NCBI GenBank assembly: GCA_028287065.1
Contig: JAQBQJ010000042.1
Location: forward strand, 1 to 40,769
Direction of reading: 5' to 3'
Source: Labilithrix sp.
GTDB taxonomy: Bacteria; Myxococcota_A; Polyangia; Polyangiales; Polyangiaceae
DNA length: 40,769 bases
The number at the start of each line of letters is the position of its first letter. The first letter of the stretch is position 1. Both the position numbers and the translations under genes were made by a program. A model generated the notes under the pieces. The model made no database searches, was not told the origin of the DNA, and worked only from the letters and a program-made list of their open reading frames with translations. Positions 8,206 to 15,854 of the stretch are shown piece by piece.

Positions 8206-9618
8206 TTGAGCGCCGGACCCGGCCCGATTCACACCGTCGACATCGCAGGCCCGGACGGGCCCGGAGGAACGGGTGAACGCGGAGGCAAACCGGTCGCACT
8301 CAAGGTCGTCGTCGTCGCCGGGCCGGACGAAGGGCGCGAGGTCTCTCTCGACGCGACGATCACCATCGGCAGCGACCCCGGATGCCAGCTCGTGCTCACG
8401 GATCCGGCGGTCTCGCGCAAGCACGTGACCCTCTCCGTCGAGCGATCCGGGGTGGTGGTACGCGATCTCGGCAGTCGCAACGGAACGTTCCTCGCGAGCA
8501 CGAAGATCAAGGAGGTCGTGCTGCCGACCGGCGCCGTGCTCACGGTCGGCCAGTCGGCGATCACGGTGCAGCCGCGCTGGTACGTCCGCGAGCTGCCGCC
8601 CTCTCCGAAGAGGAGCTTCGGCGAGCTGCTCGGCGAGTCGCTCGCGATGCGCGAGATCTTCGCGGTGCTCGAGCGCGTCGCGCCCACCGACGTGACGGTG
8701 CTCGTCGAAGGCGAGAGCGGCACGGGCAAGGAGCTCGTCGCGCGCTCGATCCACGCGGCGTCGTCGCGTGCTTCGAAGCCGTACGTCGTCTTCGACTGCG
8801 GTGCGGTCCCGGCCGAGCTCGCCGAGAGCGAGCTCTTCGGACACAAGCGCGGCGCGTTCTCGGGCGCCGTGGCCGATCGCGTCGGAGCCTTCGCGCGCGC
8901 CGACGGCGGAACGCTCTGCCTCGACGAGCTCGGTGAGCTGCCGCTCGATCTCCAGCCGAAGCTCCTTCGCGTGCTCGAGAGCGGCGAGATCAAGCCGGTG
9001 GGCTCAGACGCGCCGAAGAAGGTCGACGTGCGTCTCGTCGCGTCGACGAACCGCGAGCTGCATGCCGAGGTGCGCCGCGGTCGATTCCGTGCAGACCTCA
9101 TGTATCGGCTCGAGGTCGTGAAGCTCCGCCTCCCGCCGCTCCGGCAGCGTCCCGAGGACGTGTCTGCGCTCGTCGCGAAGCTGCTCGAAGGGCAGATCGC
9201 GGCAGGCGAGCCGATAGGCGGCGAGAACCTCCGCAAGCTGGTCGGCTACGGATGGCCGGGCAACGTGCGCGAGCTGCGGAACACGCTCGCGCGCGCCGTT
9301 GCGCTCGCGACCGTGCCAGGGAAGCCTCCGCCGCGCTTCGCCGATCTGGTGCTCAACCTCGGGCCCGCGTCGAGCGCACCGTCGACGATCGGCGCGGAGT
9401 ACCCGGGAGTGTCTTCGCCGGTGACGTACAAGGAAGCGAAGGAGCAAGTGCTCTACAGCTTCCATCGCGCGTTCGTCACCGCGCTCCTCGATCGACACAA
9501 GGGCAACGTGCGCAATGCGGCAGAGGCGGCGGGCCTGAGCCGCAAGCACCTCTACGAGCTGATACGCCGCGTCGAAGGCGAGGACGCGCGCACCAGGGAC
9601 GACGATGACGAGGCGTGA
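8206..9618 (+). CDS. FHA-domain sigma-54-dependent transcriptional activator
   Basis: A 470-residue bacterial enhancer-binding protein with a TTG start. An N-terminal FHA domain spans about 31-120, with phosphothreonine-binding residues SRKH (70-73) and RNG (91-93); the usual first-loop Gly-Arg reads Gly-Ser (55-56). The AAA+ domain has Walker A GESGTGKE (169-176), Walker B TLCLDELG (236-243), the arginine-containing RGRFRADLMYRL, and WPGNVREL (350-357). A Fis-type helix-turn-helix lies at about 441-460 (NAAEAAGLSRKHLYELIRR). The sigma-54 contact loop reads GAFSGA (216-221) rather than GAFTGA. It likely activates sigma-54 promoters after binding a phosphorylated partner. It overlaps the next gene by 14 bp. 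Confidence 0.92.
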   Translation: MSAGPGPIHTVDIAGPDGPGGTGERGGKPVALKVVVVAGPDEGREVSLDATITIGSDPGCQLVLTDPAVSRKHVTLSVERSGVVVRDLGSRNGTFLASTKIKEVVLPTGAVLTVGQSAITVQPRWYVRELPPSPKRSFGELLGESLAMREIFAVLERVAPTDVTVLVEGESGTGKELVARSIHAASSRASKPYVVFDCGAVPAELAESELFGHKRGAFSGAVADRVGAFARADGGTLCLDELGELPLDLQPKLLRVLESGEIKPVGSDAPKKVDVRLVASTNRELHAEVRRGRFRADLMYRLEVVKLRLPPLRQRPEDVSALVAKLLEGQIAAGEPIGGENLRKLVGYGWPGNVRELRNTLARAVALATVPGKPPPRFADLVLNLGPASSAPSTIGAEYPGVSSPVTYKEAKEQVLYSFHRAFVTALLDRHKGNVRNAAEAAGLSRKHLYELIRRVEGEDARTRDDDDEA

Positions 9619-10387
9619 TCGCACGTCTCTCGTGCGTGTGAGCGCCTTCGCAGCCGCGCTCGCGATCCTGAGCGCGGCGCCGAGCGCGCGCGCGGACGAC
9701 GAGGTCGACGCGACCACGCTTCGCGTCGAGAGGCTCGCCGACCAAGCCTTCGCGAACGTCGAGCGCGGCGCGTTCGCGGAAGCGCTTGCGCTCTACATGC
9801 AAGCCATCGAGGTCGCGCCGTCGTCCGCGATCGCCTTCGACATCGCGTGGCTCTACGACCACCATCTCGGGTCTCCCGCGCTCGCGCTCGACTACTACCG
9901 GCGCGCCGTTGCCGCGCCCGACGTGACCGACGAGCTCGCCGCGCGCGCACGCGGGCGGATCAAGGCGCTCGAGGCTGCGCAGGAAGCACGCACCCTCGCA
10001 GCTTCGCCGGCGACTCCGGCGCGTGGGCCGAACGCGGATCGCGGCGCGTCGTGGTCGCCGCTCCGCACGTGGGCGCTCTTCACTGGAGGCACGGGCCTCG
10101 TCGCGCTCGGTGTGGGCGCGGCGTTCGCGATCGTCGCGAAGAACAAGGACGATCAGGCCGGTCGCTACTGTGACGGCGATCGGTGCAGCGACGCACGTGC
10201 GCTGACGCTGACCGACGAAGCGACGTCTGCGGCGACGGTCGCGAACGTCGCGATCGTCACCGGCGCGGTGCTCGTCGCCGGCGGCGTGACGTTGTGGCTC
10301 ATCGCTCCGAAGCGCGGCGCGGTCGACGTGAGCGTTCGAGCGTCGGCCGGCGCGCCGTCGTTCGTGCTCGGGGGTACGCTCCCATGA
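9605..10387 (+). CDS. Exported TPR-like protein with two C-terminal membrane helices
   Basis: A 260-residue protein with an N-terminal signal sequence (SAFAAALAILSAAPSARA|DD). A TPR-like helical region covers about 40-125 (GAFAEALALYMQAIEVAPSSAIAFDIAWLYDH...ALDYYRRAV). Two hydrophobic helices follow, about 156-178 (TWALFTGGTGLVALGVGAAFAIV) and 212-234 (VANVAIVTGAVLVAGGVTLWLIA), separated by a short Cys-containing loop. The same TPR-then-two-helix plan recurs in the partial gene at 39951. The start overlaps the activator gene and its stop overlaps the next start, so the three genes are probably one operon. It may be a scaffold or sensor subunit; function unknown. Confidence 0.72.
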   Translation: MTRRDRTSLVRVSAFAAALAILSAAPSARADDEVDATTLRVERLADQAFANVERGAFAEALALYMQAIEVAPSSAIAFDIAWLYDHHLGSPALALDYYRRAVAAPDVTDELAARARGRIKALEAAQEARTLAASPATPARGPNADRGASWSPLRTWALFTGGTGLVALGVGAAFAIVAKNKDDQAGRYCDGDRCSDARALTLTDEATSAATVANVAIVTGAVLVAGGVTLWLIAPKRGAVDVSVRASAGAPSFVLGGTLP

Positions 10388-11811
10388 GCGGCGCTTTTTC
10401 GCGCGCGCGCGCCGTCGTTGCCGGTGCGGCGTTGTTCGCTTCCGTGGGCGTGTGGGGTTGTGCCGACGTCCTCGACATCCGCACGTCGAGGTTCCTCGCC
10501 GAGGCGGGCCCGAACGACGGCAAGTGCGAGGGCACCTTGCGCGTCCGCGTGCTCTACGACATGACGGGAAGCACGCGTGACGTCGGCGTGCCGGCGGGCA
10601 AGGGCGTCGTCGATCATCTGCGCGCGATCGACGCGGCCGGCGGCATCCGTGGCTGCCGGCTCGACATCGTCGAAGGCGACACGCACTACGACGTCGAGAG
10701 CACGCTGGCCGTGTATCGCGACTGGGCGAAGCGCCCCGAATGGAACGAGGTCTCGACGCTCTTCGGCCAGGGGACGCCGATGACGCAGGCGCTCGGCCCG
10801 CTCGCCGCCGGCGAGAAGAAGCTCTTCATGACGACGGCGTTCAACGGCGAGCTCGCCACGCCGGTATCGTCCGATCACGACGTCGGCGTTCCTTCGGTGA
10901 ACAGCAGCTTCGCCGAGGCGACCGTCCCGACGCGCAAGCGTTCGCCCGGCTATCCGTTCGTGTTCTTCCAGGGCACCGACTACACGACGGCCGCGCGCAT
11001 CGCGATGAACTTCATCTGGAAGCTCGGCGCGAAGCGCGTCGGGTTCTTCGCTTGCTCGACGAGTGCATTCTGCACGGACCCCGTCGACGGCGGAAAGACG
11101 TTCCTCGGCGTGCTCGGCAACACGAAGGTGGGCCGCGACCTCGCGATCGAGCTCGACGAGGACGAGGCGAGCATCGAGCAGAAGGTCGAGGCGTATCTCC
11201 GCGAAGAGGTCGCGCATGCCGCTGCGGACGCGACGTACGTGCCGGTCGACTGGATCTGGTTCGGGAACACGCGCGCCACGCTGGCGCGGCTCGGTCGGGC
11301 GCTCGCGCGCATTCACCAGCGCGTGCCGCTGGCTCCGAAGATCGTCACCGACAACTGGGGCCTCGACGAGGTCCTCTTCGCCGACTGCGGCGAGGCATGC
11401 GTCGGCATCCACGGCGTGCAGCCCTACCCGGTGTTCGGCGACGGCTCCGCGTCGGGTATGGCGAGGCTCGTCGAGATCCACGACTCGTTCCGCGCGATGG
11501 AGGGGCTGCCCGCGAGCACGTACGCGACGGTGCAGTACGTCTACGGCTACGTCGCGGTCGCGACGTGGCGCGCGGCGGTCGAGGCGGCGCTCGACGCGGG
11601 GCTTCCCGTCGACGGTGAGAACCTGCGCGTCGTGCTCGAGCAACGGTTCCAGCAGCGCTCGATCGACGGTCTCGCGACGCTCTCGTACTCGGGCCTCGAT
11701 CGCAGGCCGCAGTCGACCGCGCGCGTGTACATGCTCGGCGCGAGCGGTCGCCTCGAGCAGGTCGGGCAGCCGATCTCGATCTCGCTGCAGGGCGACTGGC
11801 TCGGCTGGTAG
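10384..11811 (+). CDS. LivK-like periplasmic binding lipoprotein
   Basis: A 475-residue protein with a signal sequence and lipobox (SVGVWG-C26). The mature part resembles type I periplasmic binding proteins of the branched-chain amino acid/amide group (Peripla_BP_6): LRVRVLYDMTGSTRD near the start, GKGVVDHLRAIDAAGGIRGCRLDIVEGD, the central GAKRVGFFA, and a long second lobe ending in the beta-strand YMLGASGRLEQV. No ABC permease or ATPase genes are in the window, so a sensory rather than transport role is inferred. The ATG overlaps the preceding stop (ATGA, 10384-10387). The operon partner activator suggests ligand-linked control of sigma-54 genes. The next gene converges 6 bp away. Confidence 0.8.
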   Translation: MSGAFSRARAVVAGAALFASVGVWGCADVLDIRTSRFLAEAGPNDGKCEGTLRVRVLYDMTGSTRDVGVPAGKGVVDHLRAIDAAGGIRGCRLDIVEGDTHYDVESTLAVYRDWAKRPEWNEVSTLFGQGTPMTQALGPLAAGEKKLFMTTAFNGELATPVSSDHDVGVPSVNSSFAEATVPTRKRSPGYPFVFFQGTDYTTAARIAMNFIWKLGAKRVGFFACSTSAFCTDPVDGGKTFLGVLGNTKVGRDLAIELDEDEASIEQKVEAYLREEVAHAAADATYVPVDWIWFGNTRATLARLGRALARIHQRVPLAPKIVTDNWGLDEVLFADCGEACVGIHGVQPYPVFGDGSASGMARLVEIHDSFRAMEGLPASTYATVQYVYGYVAVATWRAAVEAALDAGLPVDGENLRVVLEQRFQQRSIDGLATLSYSGLDRRPQSTARVYMLGASGRLEQVGQPISISLQGDWLGW

Positions 11812-11817
11812 GCGAGG

Positions 11818-12465
11818 CTACTTCCGTTCGTTCCGCCACACCGTCGCGAGCCACGGTTGCTGGTCGCGCGGCTTGCCGGTGGGGCGATAGTAGTGATCGA
11901 TCTCGGTGAAGCCCGCAGCGGTCAGGTAGCCGCGCCAGCTCTCGAGCGTGTGATACGCGCCGTAGCGATCGCCGGACCAGCCCTCGTCGTCACGACCGCG
12001 AGGGTTCGACGAGAAGAGGACGCCGCGAGGACGAAGCGCATCGCGAAGCGCGACGAGCACGCGCGGCAGCTCCTGGCTCGGCACGTGGAACAGTGACGCG
12101 TTCGCGAAGATGCCGTCGAAGCGTGCGCTCGGAAGCGAGAGCTCGAGGAAGCTCTGGTGGAGCACCTCGCAGCCCGTCGCAGCGCGGGCCATCTCGACGA
12201 AGCGGAGCGAGCCGTCGAGACCGACCGCCTCGTGCCCTTGCGACGTGAAGTACGCGAGGTCGCGCCCCGGCCCGCAGCCGAAATCGAGAATGGTGAAGGG
12301 CGGCGTGCCCTCGATCGCGCCGAGGAGCGCGGCGTAGTTCTGCGACACGTCGTGATCGCGCGTGGCGGCGGCGAACGAGGTCGCGGAGTCGTCGTAGTGG
12401 GCGATGGTCGTTGCGGCGAGCGCGTCGAGCTCGCCTTTCGTGAGCGGTGTCTTCGTCACGGACAC
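11818..12465 (-). CDS. Class I SAM-dependent methyltransferase
   Basis: A 215-residue soluble enzyme of the Methyltransf_11/25 type. Motif I is ILDFGCGPGRDL (about residues 59-70). The acidic residue ending beta2 is in AVGLDGS, and post-motifs include FDGIFANASLFHV and LRPRGVLFSSNPRG. The last 40 residues (YHTLESWRGYLTAAGFTEIDHYYRP) match the usual closing helix-strand pair. The substrate cannot be inferred. It lies downstream of the small acidic-protein gene on the same strand (103-bp gap) and converges with the binding-protein gene. Confidence 0.88.
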   Translation of the reverse strand: MSVTKTPLTKGELDALAATTIAHYDDSATSFAAATRDHDVSQNYAALLGAIEGTPPFTILDFGCGPGRDLAYFTSQGHEAVGLDGSLRFVEMARAATGCEVLHQSFLELSLPSARFDGIFANASLFHVPSQELPRVLVALRDALRPRGVLFSSNPRGRDDEGWSGDRYGAYHTLESWRGYLTAAGFTEIDHYYRPTGKPRDQQPWLATVWRNERK

Positions 12466-12568
12466 ACCATAGCGGGCGAGGGGCCACGCATGCTCGTCGT
12501 ATGCGCTGGGTCACGCATGGGTCTGCGCAACGTGCCGCGATCGAGGTGAGCGAGGTCGCTCGCGCGCG

Positions 12569-12811
12569 TCAGTCGGGTCGTTCGTCGTCGGTCTTGGACG
12601 CGCGGAGGAGGACGGCTGCGACGTCGATTGGGATCTTCGGCGTCTCCATCTCGGCGTAGTCGACGACCTCGATCTCGGTGGCGGTGGCCTCTTCGGCGAC
12701 GGCGGCTGCCGCGGCGGCAGCGGCAACGGGCATGGCTTTCGAGGTCGGCGCGGGGCGCTGGAGCGTCGGGTGATCGTCGTCGTCATCGTACGGATCGGTA
12801 TTGGTCTGCAC
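12569..12811 (-). CDS. Small acidic hypothetical protein
   Basis: An 80-residue product from the GTG at 12811, with a purine-rich GGGGGG tract a few bases upstream. It begins with a run of Asp (PYDDDDDHP), has a nine-Ala run in the middle (PVAAAAAAAAVAEE), and ends with a more regular segment (VVDYAEMETPKIPIDVAAVLLRASKTD). It has no Cys, signal peptide or membrane helix, so a small cytosolic protein is likely. I do not recognise it. It diverges from the Cys-rich lipoprotein gene at 12886, and the methyltransferase gene follows it. The much longer in-frame reading to 13252 is antisense to that lipoprotein and was discarded. Confidence 0.5.
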   Translation of the reverse strand: MQTNTDPYDDDDDHPTLQRPAPTSKAMPVAAAAAAAAVAEEATATEIEVVDYAEMETPKIPIDVAAVLLRASKTDDERPD

Positions 12812-12885
12812 GTCGTCCCCCCCGGAACAGGTTCGTACAGGCCGTGAATCCGCACAAGCGTCGTTCTGATAGATTCGACGACCGC

Positions 12886-13311
12886 ATGAAAACGACGTCC
12901 ATGGTGACAACGGCAGCAGTGTTGATCTTCGTAGAGGTCGCATGCGGCCAAGCGGCGCCGCCGCCGTCGACCGAACCGCCTTCGCGCGTGTGTCCGACGA
13001 CGGGCGCGCGCGAGTGCAAGGACGCGACGGATTGCGGTGGCCCGTCGCTGCATTGCACGGGCGGGCGGTGCTTCGCGAACCAGGCTCCGTGTCCATGCTC
13101 GGAGACGGCTGACTGCGGAGCGTCTGCGCACTGCACGAAGGGGACGTGTTACCCGAATGCGGCGGGCGTCCCGTGCACGGCGGCAGAGGACTGCGGCCCG
13201 CGCGCGCACTGCACGGCGGGCGGATGTTATGCGAACGACACGGGCTCGCCATGCTCGGCGGCGACGGACTGCGGAGCGGGGTCGAGTTGCGTGAGCGGCA
13301 CGTGCAATTGA
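12886..13311 (+). CDS. Cys-rich repeat lipoprotein
   Basis: A 141-residue lipoprotein. MKTTSMVTTAAVLIFVEVA precedes the lipobox Cys20. After a Pro/Ser linker there are four repeats of a short disulfide motif, each of the form C-x(5)-DCG-x(5-6)-C-x-x-G-x-C (for example CTAAEDCGPRAHCTAGGC and CSAATDCGAGSSCVSGTC). This pattern is common in outer-surface proteins of myxobacteria. It probably sits on the outer membrane and is rigidified by disulfides. The molecular function is unknown. It diverges from the small acidic-protein gene, 74 bp away. Confidence 0.75.
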   Translation: MKTTSMVTTAAVLIFVEVACGQAAPPPSTEPPSRVCPTTGARECKDATDCGGPSLHCTGGRCFANQAPCPCSETADCGASAHCTKGTCYPNAAGVPCTAAEDCGPRAHCTAGGCYANDTGSPCSAATDCGAGSSCVSGTCN

Positions 13312-13357
13312 GGTCGGTCCCCCCCGCGTTCGAAGCTTGGTTCGTTTCGGCCGCACG

Positions 13358-13463
13358 GCACCAAGGACAGCCACCGGAACCAAGGACGGTTGCCGGAACT
13401 AAGGACGGTTGCCGGAACTACGGGTCGCCGGAACTAAGGACGGTCGGCGGACCTAGGCACGGG
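13358..13463 (+). repeat. Array of 19-bp-period repeats (CCGGAACTAAGGACGG core)
   Basis: Near-perfect cores lie at 13374-13389 (one T-to-C), 13393-13408 and 13428-13443. Degenerate units lie at about 13358-13370, 13412-13427 and 13447-13463. Start-to-start distances are 19, 19, 16 and 19 bp. The core and period match the pair at 4781-4815. The rest of the gene-free stretch 13312-13626 holds only a short direct repeat (GGGGTCGA at 13552 and 13570). The RAYT transposase gene follows, so the array may be that family's cognate repeat; this link is inference. Confidence 0.88.
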
Positions 13464-13626
13464 AAGGCGGACGCGGCGGGCTGAAGCGACGCCGTGCGGG
13501 GCCGGCGCGAGGCGGACGGGCAGGGGGCCCCGGGCGAGCCTTGGCGGATCGGGGGTCGACAACGAACCAGGGGTCGAAAACGGGTTGCGTTCTCCCCACT
13601 CGAGATTATTGTCTGCCCTTACCAAG

Positions 13627-14364
13627 ATGGCGAATGCGAGGGAGCGAGCTTGGGGGGCGGATCGGGCGCCGAAGGACGGTGCCCGGACGGAGCAGCTGTC
13701 GTTCGCGGATCGGCCGTCTTGGGGAGGGCCTCGCCCCCGGTCAGGGCGAAAGGCGGCGCCGCGTGCGAACGTGCGGCATCGCGCGCGACCGGTGCACCGC
13801 CATTACGATGCGGTTCACGTGACGATGCGTCGCGCGAAGGGGCTGCCGAGCCTCCGTAGCGAGCTGATCCACAACGAGCTGCGCGAAGCCGTGCGCCTCA
13901 CCCGGCGTGACGATTTTCGCATCGTCGAGTACTCGATCCAGCGCGATCACGTGCACATGCTCGTCGAGGCGGACGACGCCGCGGCCCTCGCCGCCGGCAT
14001 GAAGAGCTTCTCCGTGCGAGCGGCGCGACGCATCAACACGCGGGCGCTGCGTCGTCGCGGCGGCGTGTGGGGCGATCGCTATCACCGCCGCGATCTCGAC
14101 AACCCGAGCGACGTCCGCAACGTCATCGTCTACGTGATGAACAACCACCTGAAGCACCACGAGTGGGACGACGGCCTGATCGACCCGTGCTCGTCCGCGC
14201 CGTGGTTCACCGGTTGGATGCACAAGCCCGAGCCTCCAGCGGAACCAAGCCCGGTGGAACGCGCGCGGACGTGGCTGTTGCGGAAGGGATGGCACGGCGA
14301 CGTGCGCTTCTTGAATCGGGGCGAGCTCCCGCGGGCGTTGAGAGAAGCGACGCGGATGGTGTGA
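13627..14364 (+). CDS. REP-associated tyrosine transposase (RAYT, Y1 HUH family)
   Basis: A 245-residue transposase of the IS200/TnpA-REP type, which nicks and rejoins single-stranded DNA at hairpins using one tyrosine. It has a conserved N-terminal linker (SWGGPRPRSGRKAAPR), then HRARPVHRHYDAVHVTMR, the metal-binding HUH motif HVH in QRDHVHMLVEAD, and the likely catalytic Tyr in NVIVYVMNNHLKHH. The C-terminal DPCSSAPWFTGW is typical of the delta-proteobacterial group. All key residues are present, so it may be active. I prefer the ATG at 13627; a TTG at 13585 is also possible, and neither has a good ribosome-binding site. The 19-bp repeat array lies just upstream, and a broken FN3 fragment lies downstream on the opposite strand. 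Confidence 0.88.
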   Translation: MANARERAWGADRAPKDGARTEQLSFADRPSWGGPRPRSGRKAAPRANVRHRARPVHRHYDAVHVTMRRAKGLPSLRSELIHNELREAVRLTRRDDFRIVEYSIQRDHVHMLVEADDAAALAAGMKSFSVRAARRINTRALRRRGGVWGDRYHRRDLDNPSDVRNVIVYVMNNHLKHHEWDDGLIDPCSSAPWFTGWMHKPEPPAEPSPVERARTWLLRKGWHGDVRFLNRGELPRALREATRMV

Positions 14365-14403
14365 GCGTTCGCGCGGGGAGACGTCGATCAGCTCGCGAGC
14401 GGC

Positions 14404-14658
14404 CGCGCAGTTCGGCGTCGCTGGCACCGAGGCGGAAGGCGCGCTCGGGCCCGCTGCGTTGCTCGCAGTGACCGACACGGTGTACGCGACCCCGCTCGCC
14501 AGCCCGTGGATCGTGCAGGACGTGACGCCAGACGCGGTGCAGGTCCGCGAACCGTGGCCGGCCGCGCTCGCCGACGCCGTGTAGGACGAAACGCCGGAGC
14601 TTTCTGCGCTGCTCGGCGGGCTCCAGGCGACTGCGAGCTCGCCGACACCTGTCGCGCG
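14404..14658 (-). pseudogene. Fibronectin type III domain fragment (gene remnant)
   Basis: The minus strand encodes about 85 residues of a clear FN3 domain. An early strand (VGELAVAWSPPSSAESS) is followed by VSSYTASASA, then CTIHGLASGVAYTVSVTASN and AAGPSAPSASVPATPNC. The frame is closed upstream by TGA (14661-14659), there is no start codon or signal sequence, and downstream it runs into DNA antisense to the transposase. It therefore looks like the last FN3 repeat of a secreted multi-domain protein whose remainder was lost, possibly when the RAYT unit arrived. Confidence 0.7.
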
Positions 14659-14674
14659 TCAGTACCGCAGCGCA

Positions 14675-14938
14675 TCACGAACGGGACCGGGGCGAGAATC
14701 GCCGCAAGCCGTTCGCGAGCAGCGCACCAGCGACACGGAGCGCCTCGAGCTCCGACCGTCGGTCCTCGAGCGGGACGAACGGATCGTCTTCGTGCACTGC
14801 GCACGCCACGCCCGAGAGCTCGACCTCGCCATCGGAGGCAGGCAGGGCCGCGACCGCCAGGTCGACGTCCACCGATCGCCCGCCGGCGACTCTGTAGGGC
14901 GACGCGGAGCTCATCGTCATGCGTGTAGAAGAATACAT
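14675..14938 (-). CDS. Small hypothetical ORF (doubtful)
   Basis: An 87-residue reading from the ATG at 14938. The sequence is well mixed rather than Arg-rich (SVDVDLAVAALPASDGEVEL, then DDPFVPLEDRRSELEALRVA), which is unlike most antisense shadows here. However, there is no Shine-Dalgarno sequence and I recognise no family. It lies directly upstream of the FN3 fragment on the same strand but in a different frame. It may be another decayed piece. Without it, 14365-15167 contains only the FN3 remnant and the pyrimidine-rich leader. Confidence 0.3.
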   Translation of the reverse strand: MYSSTRMTMSSASPYRVAGGRSVDVDLAVAALPASDGEVELSGVACAVHEDDPFVPLEDRRSELEALRVAGALLANGLRRFSPRSRS

Positions 14939-15020
14939 ATCTAGGAGGGCTGCCGGACACACCGCTTCGGGGAGCGTCCCCCGTAGCGCACGCCGCCCTG
15001 CATCCCTCGAAAATCCAGAT

Positions 15021-15167
15021 CCCCATCCCTGTTCCTGTTCCTGTCCTCTGGTCTCCTTTCCTCCTCCGCCCGCGCCAGCCTGTGCCACCGCGCCGACCGC
15101 TCCCCCCGCCCACCCCGTAAATCCCCGCGCATCCCGATCGGCGTACCGCTTGCTTCCTCTCCTCTCC
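15021..15167 (+). other. Pyrimidine-rich leader before a lipoprotein gene
   Basis: About 15021-15070 is a strongly C/T-biased tract on the plus strand, including repeats such as CCTGTTCCTGTTCCTG. The 19 bases before the ATG at 15168 (CTTGCTTCCTCTCCTCTCC) contain one purine and no Shine-Dalgarno sequence. The opposite strand is correspondingly purine-rich. Nothing else is recognisable here. Confidence 0.6.
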
Positions 15168-15854
15168 ATGCGTCGCGCCTCCCTCCTCTTCGCGTTCCTC
15201 CTCGCCGCGCTCGCTCTCCCCGCCGCCTGCGGAGGCACCGCCACCTCGATCTCCGACGCCGACGCTTCGCCCGACGCCGCCTCGGCCAACGCCCCGGACG
15301 CCTCCAGCGCCGACAGCTCGAGCCCCGACGCCTCCACTGACGCCGCCAAGATCACCACCCACGCCCCCGCCGTCCACCGCCCCGCGCCCGTCTCCTGCAC
15401 GCACACGCGCGGGGCCGGCGACTTCGACGTCACCCTCCAGTTCGCTGCCTGCAAGAGCGACGCGGAGTGCATCAACGGCGACAACGGCCGATGCCTCTCG
15501 TCGAAGGGCGGCGCGCAGACCAACACCTGCTCCTACGACACCTGCTTCGACGACTCCGCATGCAGCGGCAAGGTCTGCACGTGCCGCGAGTCTCCCGCCA
15601 GCAACGCCGCCAACCGATGCTCCGCCGGCAACTGCACCATCGACGCAAACTGCGGCGCCGGCGGGTACTGCTCGCCGTCCGTCGATCCCGACAAGACCAA
15701 CTACGGCATCACCGGATGGTGGTGCCACACCAGGAAAGACACCTGCGCCGACGACGCCGATTGCACGTCCTCCACCAACACCAACGCGAAGTGCGCGTAC
15801 GATCCGAGCTCCGCGCACTGGGCCTGCTCCAGCACGCTGTTTCTCCCGCCGTGA
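15168..15854 (+). CDS. Cys-rich lipoprotein
   Basis: A 228-residue lipoprotein. The signal MRRASLLFAFLLAALALPAA leads to lipobox Cys21 (PAACGG), followed by an Asp/Ala/Ser linker (DASPDAASANAPDASSADSS). The mature domain (about 80-228) has roughly 16 cysteines in units such as CKSDAECINGDNGRC, CTIDANCGAGGYC and CADDADCTSS, suggesting disulfide-knotted repeats. It is probably anchored in the outer membrane; function unknown. It has no Shine-Dalgarno sequence, only a pyrimidine leader. Its TGA directly abuts the stop of the convergent gene within the palindrome TGATCA (15852-15857). Confidence 0.72.
   Translation: MRRASLLFAFLLAALALPAACGGTATSISDADASPDAASANAPDASSADSSSPDASTDAAKITTHAPAVHRPAPVSCTHTRGAGDFDVTLQFAACKSDAECINGDNGRCLSSKGGAQTNTCSYDTCFDDSACSGKVCTCRESPASNAANRCSAGNCTIDANCGAGGYCSPSVDPDKTNYGITGWWCHTRKDTCADDADCTSSTNTNAKCAYDPSSAHWACSSTLFLPP

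Noticed and set aside
8129-8299. N-terminal extension of the kinase starting at 8299
   Set aside because: Arg-rich, overlaps the divergent activator gene, and the glycine loop begins a normal distance after the ATG at 8128.
13358-13463. Possible CRISPR-like array
   Set aside because: Units are 16 bp with constant 3-nt gaps, so there are no unique spacers, and no cas genes are present.
14675-15526. 283-codon minus-strand frame over the 15168 lipoprotein
   Set aside because: Its first half is antisense to a clear lipoprotein; only the last 87 codons could be real and are listed at low confidence.
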